Below, piece after piece: positions 1 to 6,191 of a DNA stretch of 8,776 bases. The stretch is from NCBI GenBank assembly GCA_017615375.1, contig JAGAAH010000140.1, positions 1 to 8,776 of the forward strand, read 5' to 3'. Each line of letters starts with the position of its first letter. The stretch's first letter is position 1. A model generated the notes under the pieces. It searched no databases, was not told the origin of the DNA, and was given only the letters and a program-made list of their open reading frames with translations. The stretch comes from Lachnospiraceae bacterium (GTDB taxonomy: Bacteria > Bacillota > Clostridia > Lachnospirales > Lachnospiraceae). The translations under genes were made by a program, and so were the position numbers.

Positions 1-57
1 AAGGACGCATCGAAATACAGAAAAACGGTAGACCATTATGTAATGCTGTATGAATAG
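1..57 (+). CDS. Possible C-terminal tail of a gene entering from the left edge
   Basis: Frame 1 is open from the first base to a TAG at 55-57 and would encode 18 residues, beginning KDASKYRKTV and ending HYVMLYE. The hairpin at 75-107 begins 17 bases after the stop and is followed on the plus strand by a short T-run, as expected if a plus-strand gene converges on psd here. The stretch is too short to assign a family. Frame 3 is also open to position 51, so the choice of frame is a guess based on how protein-like the peptide looks. Confidence 0.3.
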   Translation, partial: KDASKYRKTVDHYVMLYE

Positions 58-59
58 AA

Positions 60-107
60 TTAAAATAAAAGTAAAGGAGAAGCACTTGTTAATAAAGCGC
101 TTCTCCT
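60..107 (-). terminator. Rho-independent terminator of the phospholipid operon, probably bidirectional
   Basis: Read on the minus strand, AGGAGAAGCGCTT (107 to 95) pairs with AAGTGCTTCTCCT (87 to 75) over 13 base pairs with one G-U pair and a 7-base loop, followed by the T-rich TTACTTTTATTTT. The 5' arm consists of the last sense codons of psd, and the psd stop codon lies in the loop. Read on the plus strand, the same G-U position becomes an A-C mismatch, so the hairpin is better formed in minus-strand RNA. A short T-run at 109-113 would still let it stop a gene arriving from the left. Confidence 0.8.
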
Positions 108-901
108 ATTTTTACGGGTATCTCCCCGTCTATTTTCTCTCTTACTTTTAGTTTGTGCTTTAGTTTGATTTTGTGATCCAAAAGAACGATAATTGTCGAG
201 CCGCCGAATTCAAAGTGTCCTTTTTCCGTATTAATAACCGCATCTGTCGTATATACGGAGTTATTGGAGATAAGCCCTACAAGCAATGCGCCGACTTCCA
301 TCTGAACTACCGTGCCGAGCTTTTCTGAATCGATGGTAATGTATTCTCTGGAATTTTCCGTAAATACAGGGTATTGCTCAAGAGCTATCGGGCGTACACA
401 GTGAAGTTTGCCGTCGATTCTTGTTACGTCGCTTGCTTTTCCTGTAGTACAGTAATTATATCTATGATAATGGGTCGGCGTTAAGCGGAAGATAAGAGCA
501 GTTCCGCCGATGAAGCGTCCGGCAAGCTCCTTATCAGCGAGTAAGCGGTTTAAATCATATTCGCAATGCTTAATCCTAAAGACGGAATTATCATCAATTG
601 CTTTAATTGTAAGCAGACCATCGCAAGGAGAGCAAAGTGTGCCGTCTTCCAATTCAAGATATTCGTCTTTCATTTCTCTCATGAAAAACTCGTTAAAAGA
701 ATAATAGCCGCCGAAAGGCCTAATAAACTTCTCCGTATCTATATGGTTTTTCTTGACGAAAACCGGTATATAGAGTGCGGAGAGCTTGGAATTAAGCACA
801 TTGGCAGCTTTCTTGGATATGATAGGGGCGGTAAGCGCTTTTAACACGATGCGCCCCGGAACAGTCTTATAGAGAAATCTTACGCTTAATGATTCTTTCA
901 T
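89..901 (-). CDS. psd: Phosphatidylserine decarboxylase proenzyme
   Basis: This enzyme decarboxylates phosphatidylserine to phosphatidylethanolamine at the membrane, using a pyruvoyl group made by self-cleavage. The 270-residue protein shows the family landmarks in order: SFNEFF near 68-73, SPCDG at 91-95, the histidine motif TPTHYHRY at 141-148, the N-x-R of ENSREY at 182-187, MEVGALLVG at 201-209, and the cleavage motif GGST at 233-236. Cleavage between Gly234 and Ser235 should give a large beta chain and a C-terminal alpha chain of about 36 residues starting with the pyruvoyl group. Its ATG directly abuts the pssA stop (TAA-ATG), and its AGAGGAG site lies inside the end of pssA, so translation is probably coupled. 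It is the last gene of the operon. The family is clear from the motifs. The protein looks intact and somewhat short compared with clostridial relatives, which is from memory. Confidence 0.95.
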   Translation of the reverse strand: MKESLSVRFLYKTVPGRIVLKALTAPIISKKAANVLNSKLSALYIPVFVKKNHIDTEKFIRPFGGYYSFNEFFMREMKDEYLELEDGTLCSPCDGLLTIKAIDDNSVFRIKHCEYDLNRLLADKELAGRFIGGTALIFRLTPTHYHRYNYCTTGKASDVTRIDGKLHCVRPIALEQYPVFTENSREYITIDSEKLGTVVQMEVGALLVGLISNNSVYTTDAVINTEKGHFEFGGSTIIVLLDHKIKLKHKLKVREKIDGEIPVKIGEALY

Positions 902-1543
902 TTACATAGCTCCTCTTGCTACGATAACGAGACCGAGAACCTCGAGTATACCTACAAACATGAGAATAACCTTGAATACTCCGTGCGGTTTTTTCACTTC
1001 GAAAGAAGAGATAAATCCTACACCGCAGATCATAAGGAGAACCATGTAAGGCGCACCGTTATGGAAGCTTAATTTGGTCTCGAGTACGTATAATAACGGG
1101 AGAAAAAGCGCAATCGAAGTTACAGGAAGACCTGTAAAGTATTCGCGTCTCTCATCGGTTTCCTGCTGACGAATCTCTTCCATAACGTTAAAGTATGATA
1201 AGCGGATAAGTGCAGCCAATGTATAGAAGGCACAGAAGAAGCCTACCTTAGGGTTGCATTCCGAAATCATATATACGAATACTGCAGGCATAACACCGAA
1301 TGAAATAAGGTCGCTTAAAGAATCAATCTGAATGCCAAATCGCTTCTCTTCAGGGGTACGAAGTTTGGTAGAAGCAACCGCTCCATCAAACATATCGCAT
1401 AATCCCGAACCCATGAGGCATATTAAAGCTTCGAAGAAGCGCGCGTTAATCGACATCATTATGCCGAAGAAAGCGAACAGCATACCTGCATATGTAAGAA
1501 CAACCGTATAGTCGTAGAATCCCAATAATTTCTCCTGTTTCAT
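902..1543 (-). CDS. pssA: CDP-diacylglycerol-serine O-phosphatidyltransferase
   Basis: This integral membrane enzyme of the CDP-alcohol phosphatidyltransferase superfamily makes phosphatidylserine from CDP-diacylglycerol and L-serine, feeding psd directly downstream. The signature is visible as D50-x2-D53-G54-x2-A57, followed by G70-x3-D74-x3-D78 and the PssA-like continuation FGIQIDSLSDLISFGVMPA at 69-87. Several hydrophobic segments follow (about 105-115, 141-155, 164-177 and 190-210), consistent with a multi-pass protein. The length of 213 residues is within the normal range. One oddity is that the residue after A57 is Ser, where the superfamily motif normally has Arg, and the gap to G70 is longer than the textbook spacing. 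The ATG overlaps the upstream stop as TAATG and has an AAGGAG site 7 bases upstream. The family is certain. Serine as the accepted alcohol is supported by the adjacent psd. Confidence 0.92.
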   Translation of the reverse strand: MKQEKLLGFYDYTVVLTYAGMLFAFFGIMMSINARFFEALICLMGSGLCDMFDGAVASTKLRTPEEKRFGIQIDSLSDLISFGVMPAVFVYMISECNPKVGFFCAFYTLAALIRLSYFNVMEEIRQQETDERREYFTGLPVTSIALFLPLLYVLETKLSFHNGAPYMVLLMICGVGFISSFEVKKPHGVFKVILMFVGILEVLGLVIVARGAM

Positions 1544-2610
1544 TAAACTCTCCTTTTTGCTTTGCGGGCTCTAAGCTTTAAAATAATGTAACCTGTAAGT
1601 ACGATAAGACCCGTAACTATCGTACATATGTAAAACGAGATACTTCTCGAAATTGTCTCAAGAATATATGTATAGTCTTCGTCAAATAAGAGACTGAAGC
1701 CATCGAGCATGATGTAATCGGTTGCACCCATACCTCCCGGAATCGGAACACAATAGGAGCCGACCTGTGAAAAAGCTTGCAGAACCCATAAATCGAAGCC
1801 CTGAGCAAGAACCGGTTTCTTGAATGCGAAGTTAAGCATCGGAGTAACCGATATCTGAGATACCTTCTGTCCGAGATTAAATAAGAAAGCTATAACAAGG
1901 ACTTTGGCGTTACCGCTTAAGGCATCCGAGCAAAGTGCATATTCATAAACCACATGATCCAATCGTGACAGCCAGTGTTCTTTTCTATGCATAAGATGAA
2001 TCTTGCATAAGAAATTGATAAGGCGAATACCGAGGCTGTGTAATTTGGCTCCGCGACGAAGAAGTGCTATAAAAAGTATAGTTAAAGTCGTCATTACAAC
2101 CATTCCGAGAAAGATAAGAATCTTGGAAGCCGGAGTAAGAGCCATAAGAAAGTTCGGACGAGCCAGTACCGAAAAGAGTCCGACAACCACGGTGGATGCG
2201 GTATACATTATTAGATTGATAAGTAAAGCAACCGTTATAGTTGCCGTAGGTATTGAGTTGGCACTCATAAAAAGCGCGCTTGCCGGCTGACCGCCTGTTG
2301 CTGACGGAGTTATCGCCGAGAAAAACTGATCGGATGCGGCGTATAGAAGTCCCTGCATCGGTCGAAGCTTAATATCTGCGCTTTTGAGGATGTGCTTTAA
2401 TGCCAATCCTTCAAAACCTATAAAACCAAGCATACATATAAGTGTGGCAATAAGCCAGCCGGGCTTGGCATCATTCAGTGTCTTAAGTAAAGCCCATAAG
2501 GATAAATCTTTATTGGCGGCGAAAACCGCTTTAATGGTAAGCACCGCAATAATAAGAGTTATGAAAGGCCATAGGACATTGCGATTAATTCTGAATTTAC
2601 GCTTAGACAT
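1543..2610 (-). CDS. Flippase-like integral membrane protein, lysylphosphatidylglycerol synthase membrane-domain family (UPF0104)
   Basis: This is a very hydrophobic 355-residue protein with about eight membrane segments and a basic C-terminus (KLRARKAKRR). Two family motifs are recognisable: TPSATGGQPASAL at 101-113 and PIPGGMGATD at 289-298, the latter matching the P-x-PGG-x-G pattern of this family. Relatives form the flippase half of MprF or occur as stand-alone proteins thought to move lipids or lipid-linked sugars across the membrane. No MprF-type aminoacyltransferase domain is present, so a transport role is the better inference, with unknown substrate. I chose the ATG at 2610 because AGGT lies 6 bases upstream and it overlaps the preceding stop by 8 bases (ATGTCTAA). 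A TTG at 2655 would extend the frame by 15 residues that do not look like part of the family. Its place between a PAP2 protein and pssA/psd suggests a phospholipid or lipid-linked substrate. Confidence 0.85.
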   Translation of the reverse strand: MSKRKFRINRNVLWPFITLIIAVLTIKAVFAANKDLSLWALLKTLNDAKPGWLIATLICMLGFIGFEGLALKHILKSADIKLRPMQGLLYAASDQFFSAITPSATGGQPASALFMSANSIPTATITVALLINLIMYTASTVVVGLFSVLARPNFLMALTPASKILIFLGMVVMTTLTILFIALLRRGAKLHSLGIRLINFLCKIHLMHRKEHWLSRLDHVVYEYALCSDALSGNAKVLVIAFLFNLGQKVSQISVTPMLNFAFKKPVLAQGFDLWVLQAFSQVGSYCVPIPGGMGATDYIMLDGFSLLFDEDYTYILETISRSISFYICTIVTGLIVLTGYIILKLRARKAKRRV

Positions 2611-3286
2611 TCTGTGACCTGCCTTTATTAAAAAGTCTTCTGTAGAAGTCGGCAAAACCGGTTTTACCGGTTAAGTAATAAGCGGCATCTGCAAGAAGAA
2701 TGCCTGCAAATACATCAACGAGTACGTGCTGTCTTGTAGTAAGCGTCGAGATGTATATAAGCAGGGCGAATATATACGAGAAAACCTTATACCACTTAGG
2801 AATACGGTCGTTATTCCTTACTGCTATACAGCAAAATCTGCTGGTTAAGCAATGAATGGATGGAAGGAGATTATCCGCAGCATCTATAGAATAGATAAAG
2901 CGTAACACTCCGTCGAAAAATCCGGTACCGGTTATTTCCGGACGAATATTGGTAGTCGGTAATGCTATGAAAACTATGAGACAACAAAACTTGGCAACAA
3001 GGTCTGCGCTGAAGAAGTGATATGCCTCATTATCTTTCTGCATAATTCCTATGGTATAGTTGATACCCCAGAAAAGAAAACTTGCAAGATATATGGTTGT
3101 GGTCCATGGAAGGATCGGAATCATATTGTCTATTGCAGTTGTATAATCAAAGTGATGTCTTCCTGCAGTCCATAGCCTTGAGATATTGTATGTAAGAAAG
3201 TTAAGTCCCAAGGTTGCAAAGAGCGGAAGACACATTCTGTCGCGAAAAAGTCTGGCAAATATTCGCTTTATTAAGCTTATAATCAT
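2603..3286 (-). CDS. PAP2-superfamily membrane phosphatase or transferase (Aur1/PAP2_3-like)
   Basis: This is a 227-residue multi-pass membrane protein with the PAP2 catalytic elements: LPTTNIRP at 109-116, NLLPSIHC at 139-146 with His145, and TTRQHVLVDV at 183-192 with His187 and Asp191. The compact R-Q-H-x3-D motif in place of the classical S-R-x5-H-x3-D resembles the PAP2_3 branch, which includes phosphatases and Aur1-like head-group transferases. Likely chemistry is removal or transfer of a phosphate-linked group on a lipid at the outer face of the membrane; the substrate cannot be read from the sequence. The ATG at 3286 was chosen because GGGGAG lies 7 bases upstream. The frame stays open to 3394, but the extra 36 residues would cover the predicted promoter. 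It is the first gene of the operon and overlaps the next gene by 8 bases. Confidence 0.85.
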   Translation of the reverse strand: MIISLIKRIFARLFRDRMCLPLFATLGLNFLTYNISRLWTAGRHHFDYTTAIDNMIPILPWTTTIYLASFLFWGINYTIGIMQKDNEAYHFFSADLVAKFCCLIVFIALPTTNIRPEITGTGFFDGVLRFIYSIDAADNLLPSIHCLTSRFCCIAVRNNDRIPKWYKVFSYIFALLIYISTLTTRQHVLVDVFAGILLADAAYYLTGKTGFADFYRRLFNKGRSQNV

Positions 3287-3314
3287 AAACGTACTCCCCA
3301 AATAAACTATTACT

Positions 3315-3343
3315 ATTTTATCATTTTTTTGACAATATTTAAA
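3315..3343 (-). promoter_or_regulatory. Predicted extended -10 promoter of the phospholipid operon
   Basis: On the minus strand, TGATAAAAT (3323 to 3315) gives an extended -10 with TAAAAT matching five of six consensus bases. TTTAAA (3343 to 3338) is a four-of-six -35 at a spacing of 17. Transcription would start near 3308, leaving a leader of about 20 bases before the ATG at 3286. An alternative TTGTCA lies nearby but has no good -10 at the right distance. Confidence 0.5.
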
Positions 3344-3354
3344 TAAGAAATTTG

Positions 3355-3369
3355 ATGTGATATCCACAT
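3355..3369. repeat. Small inverted repeat between the divergent promoters
   Basis: ATGTG at 3355-3359 and CACAT at 3365-3369 form 5-base arms around a 5-base centre. It lies just upstream of the predicted minus-strand -35 and about 65 bases from the plus-strand -10. The position would suit an operator serving both directions, but a repeat this short can occur by chance in AT-rich intergenic DNA. Confidence 0.25.
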
Positions 3370-3430
3370 AAAAAATAACGGGATAAAAGCGCAAGAATCT
3401 TCACTTTTTCATAAGAATTTCAAAATACAC

Positions 3431-3439
3431 TGTTATACT
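3431..3439 (+). promoter_or_regulatory. Predicted extended -10 promoter of the histidine kinase operon
   Basis: TGTTATACT combines a TGn extension with TATACT, five of six matches to the -10 consensus. No convincing -35 is present at 16 to 18 bases, which is tolerated in extended -10 promoters. The predicted start near 3446 leaves a very short leader before the kinase gene. Confidence 0.5.
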
Positions 3440-3458
3440 TGGCATTAGGTCATGCGAT

Positions 3459-3476
3459 GAGGAGATGCATATTTTG
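3459..3476 (+). promoter_or_regulatory. Ribosome binding site that argues for a TTG start of the kinase
   Basis: GAGGAG at 3459-3464 touches the ATG at 3465, leaving no spacer, which is too close for normal initiation. The same site lies 9 bases before an in-frame TTG at 3474, a usual distance. The kinase may therefore start at 3474 with the peptide MKKADKIKW, three residues shorter than the ATG-initiated form. Confidence 0.55.
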
Positions 3477-6173
3477 AAAAAAGCGGACAAAATCAAATGG
3501 AATACATTCTTATTTATATCACTTGGTATTGCAATTAATCTCATTATGTCAAAGTTCGTGATGGTGGTTGATTGCCCACTATACCTTGATACAATCGGAA
3601 CAATACTGGTAGCGGGAGAGTGCGGACTTCTTCCGGGTGTGATAACCGCGCTTATAACTAATATAGTAGCGGGAATTTTCAGCGAAGATGCGATGTATTT
3701 TGCGATAGTAAGTGTACTCGTAGCAATTGCTGCCGGTAAAATGTTTCTTAAGAGATTCCACCATAAGAAACGCGGGCTTATTATCATGGCACTTGTACTT
3801 GCATTAATAAGCGGTATTACGGGGTCTCTTATCGAGTGGGGATTATACGGAGCGCCGGGAAGTCCGCTCGTATCATATATTTCCGAATTTGTCGCATCAA
3901 AGTTGGGAACCGGATTCTTTACAAGTTTTTTAATCACCAATTTCACATTCAATCTTTCGGATAAGATAGTATCCTTATTCATCGCATGTTGCATAATGCG
4001 TCTTATTCCGCGGAGGATAAGTGATGAGATAAGATGGTTTAATGAAGGAAGGACCATGATGGCGGAAAACGGAGAGGGCATGACGATTCACGACCGCAAG
4101 CGTATCCGCCGCAATCTCATGATAGTTCTTACTCTTGAAGCACTTGTTCTTTCTGCGGTAATAGCATGGATAAGCGTTAGCGTAATTACGGGAACTATCG
4201 AGAGAAATATGCCGGAGGCCGAATTAAAAGTGTATATAGATGCACTTTTATTAAGAATCGCGTTGATATCTTCGGGATTTGTCGTATTAAGTGTCCTTTT
4301 CGGTTCATGGATGGCAAGAAGATATCATAACGTAATTGATAAGCAGTATGAGCAGATTAAGGCAGCGCATGATGAAGCGGACCGCGCCAATGTGGCAAAA
4401 TCCAGATTCCTTGCCAATATGTCCCACGAAATCAGGACTCCCATTAATACCATTATGGGTATGAACGAGATGATTTTACGAGAGAATACGAAGAACGTTC
4501 CTGTTGAGTATTCCAAGGCGATTATGGGATATGCCAATAACGTAAAAGAAGCATCGGAACTTCTTTTGGGTCTTGTTAATGATGTTCTTGACTTATCCAA
4601 GATTGAGTCGGGTAAGGTCCGTCTCGAAGAAGAAGACTACGATACGGAAGAGCTTTTCCAACAGATAATAGCGATGATTAAGGTTAAGAGTAATGAAAAA
4701 GACTTAACCTTTGAAACCGATATAGACCGAGATCTTCCGCGAATGCTTCACGGTGATGAGCAGAAGATTAAGCAGGTAGTATTGAATCTTCTTACCAATG
4801 CGGTGAAATATACCGAAAAAGGCGGCTTTAGCCTCGAGGTTAAAGTTGTTGATAAAAATACGGAAAACTGTTCAATCCATATAGCCGTGCATGACAGCGG
4901 AATCGGCATTAAGCCTGAGAAGCTTGAGCAGATATTCTCGGTATTTAAGCGCGCCGAAGAAGAAGATAACAGCACGATTAAAGGAACCGGTCTTGGACTT
5001 GATATATCACACCGCTTTATCGAGCTTATGGGCGGAGAACTTAAGTGCAAGAGCAAGTACGGAGAAGGCACGACATTCTACTTTACAATTACGCAGGGGG
5101 TTGTAAGTTCCGAGATAATCGGAGATTTCAAGGAAAAGCCGATGCAGACTGCATCTAAGGTATACGTTCCGACATATATCGCGCCTAACGCAAGAATACT
5201 TGTTGTTGATGATAATGAGCTTAACCTTCAGGTTGTGGATGGACTTTTAAGAGCAACAAGAATGAAATTGGTAAAAGCGCTAAGCGGAATGGAATGCTTA
5301 GAGCAGCTTGATAAGCAGCCGTTTAACCTTGTACTTCTCGACCATATGATGCCTAAGATGGATGGCATCGAGACGCTTCACAGGCTGAGAAAGAATCATC
5401 CTAACCTTCCGGTTGTTGCATTAACGGCAAATGCGATGGAAGGCGGAGCCGAGTTTTATTTTAATGAGGGATTTGATGCATATCTCGCAAAGCCTGTTGA
5501 CGGCTATGACCTTGAAGAAACTATAAGAAAGTTCATACCGAAGGAGCTTATCACGGAAGTCGGCGAAGCCAACGTACAGCAAGGACTGGAAAATCTCCCG
5601 AAGGAGCTTGAGTGGTTATATGATACGCCGGGAATCTCCGTTCCTGAAGGAATAGCAAATTGCGGTGGTGCGGATTCATTTGTAAGTACGCTAAAGACAT
5701 TTTACGAGACATTGGAAGAAAATGCTGATACAATAGAAGAGGCATATAATAATGCGGATATCAAATACTACACGATTAAAGTCCATGCCCTTAAAAGTTC
5801 TGCCCGCATAATCGGTGCGATGCGTCTATCCAACCTTGCCAAGGATTTGGAAGATGCGGGTAACGACGGAGACATGGAATTCATAAGAAGCCATACGGAT
5901 GAGCTTTTATACTCATATAGGGGTTACAAGCCGAAGCTTATGGCGCTTGTGGAAGCAGACGGAGAGAAGGAAGCGATTGACCCTGAGGAACTTAAGGGCG
6001 CATACGAAGCACTTCGCGAGATTATTCCGCAGATGGATTATGACGGAGTAGAGATGGTTATGGACCAGCTCGATGCATATAGACTCCCGGATGAAGATGC
6101 CGAGAGAATAACGGAATTTAAGAAGCTTCTTAAGAAGCTTGACTGGGACGGAATGGAAGCACTTATTAAATAA
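3465..6173 (+). CDS. Hybrid sensor histidine kinase with ECF S-component-like sensor, receiver and HPt domains
   Basis: Residues about 13-182 form five or six membrane segments resembling ECF transporter S components, including PLYLDTIGTILVAGECG at 38-54. A second membrane pair at about 217-242 and 260-282 encloses a short outside loop, and a helical linker leads to the kinase. HisKA carries MSHEIRTP with His321. HATPase shows the N box with Asn445, DSGIGI at 477-482 and GTGLGL at 507-512. A receiver follows with Asp582/583, phospho-acceptor Asp626, Thr654 and Lys676. An HPt domain has His774 in KVHALKSSAR. Residues 835-902 are an acidic helical tail. All phosphotransfer residues are present, so the protein should run an internal His-Asp-His relay and pass phosphate to the regulator encoded 18 bases downstream. 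The ligand is unknown. The start could be the TTG at 3474, as the ribosome binding site suggests. It is divergent from the phospholipid operon. Confidence 0.93.
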   Translation: MHILKKADKIKWNTFLFISLGIAINLIMSKFVMVVDCPLYLDTIGTILVAGECGLLPGVITALITNIVAGIFSEDAMYFAIVSVLVAIAAGKMFLKRFHHKKRGLIIMALVLALISGITGSLIEWGLYGAPGSPLVSYISEFVASKLGTGFFTSFLITNFTFNLSDKIVSLFIACCIMRLIPRRISDEIRWFNEGRTMMAENGEGMTIHDRKRIRRNLMIVLTLEALVLSAVIAWISVSVITGTIERNMPEAELKVYIDALLLRIALISSGFVVLSVLFGSWMARRYHNVIDKQYEQIKAAHDEADRANVAKSRFLANMSHEIRTPINTIMGMNEMILRENTKNVPVEYSKAIMGYANNVKEASELLLGLVNDVLDLSKIESGKVRLEEEDYDTEELFQQIIAMIKVKSNEKDLTFETDIDRDLPRMLHGDEQKIKQVVLNLLTNAVKYTEKGGFSLEVKVVDKNTENCSIHIAVHDSGIGIKPEKLEQIFSVFKRAEEEDNSTIKGTGLGLDISHRFIELMGGELKCKSKYGEGTTFYFTITQGVVSSEIIGDFKEKPMQTASKVYVPTYIAPNARILVVDDNELNLQVVDGLLRATRMKLVKALSGMECLEQLDKQPFNLVLLDHMMPKMDGIETLHRLRKNHPNLPVVALTANAMEGGAEFYFNEGFDAYLAKPVDGYDLEETIRKFIPKELITEVGEANVQQGLENLPKELEWLYDTPGISVPEGIANCGGADSFVSTLKTFYETLEENADTIEEAYNNADIKYYTIKVHALKSSARIIGAMRLSNLAKDLEDAGNDGDMEFIRSHTDELLYSYRGYKPKLMALVEADGEKEAIDPEELKGAYEALREIIPQMDYDGVEMVMDQLDAYRLPDEDAERITEFKKLLKKLDWDGMEALIK

Positions 6174-6191
6174 CGACCGGAGGAAGCAGCA

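Noticed and set aside
2003..2617. Plus-strand open frames opposite the flippase-like and PAP2 genes
   Set aside because: They are antisense to well-motifed genes and give basic, low-information translations.
2611..2655. Upstream TTG start of the flippase-like gene adding 15 residues
   Set aside because: It would increase overlap with the PAP2 gene to over 50 bases. The ATG at 2610 has a good ribosome binding site and a normal short overlap.
3287..3394. N-terminal extension of the PAP2 gene up to an ATG at 3394
   Set aside because: The extension covers the predicted promoter and AT-rich intergenic DNA, whereas GGGGAG at a suitable distance supports the ATG at 3286.
3401..4081. A 226-codon minus-strand open frame opposite the start of the kinase gene
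   Set aside because: It is antisense to a clear membrane-sensor coding region, its Ser/Ile/Pro-rich translation has no family features, and no ribosome binding site was evident. It is a shadow of the real gene.
4748..5071. Minus-strand open frame opposite the HATPase region
   Set aside because: Serine/leucine-rich translation typical of antisense to coding DNA; the opposite strand carries the conserved ATPase motifs.
6118..6140. Perfect palindromes TTAAGAAGCTTCTTAA and the overlapping AAGCTTCTTAAGAAGCTT
   Set aside because: They lie inside the kinase gene and follow from alternating Lys and Leu codons (KKLLKKL). No regulatory context or T-run accompanies them.
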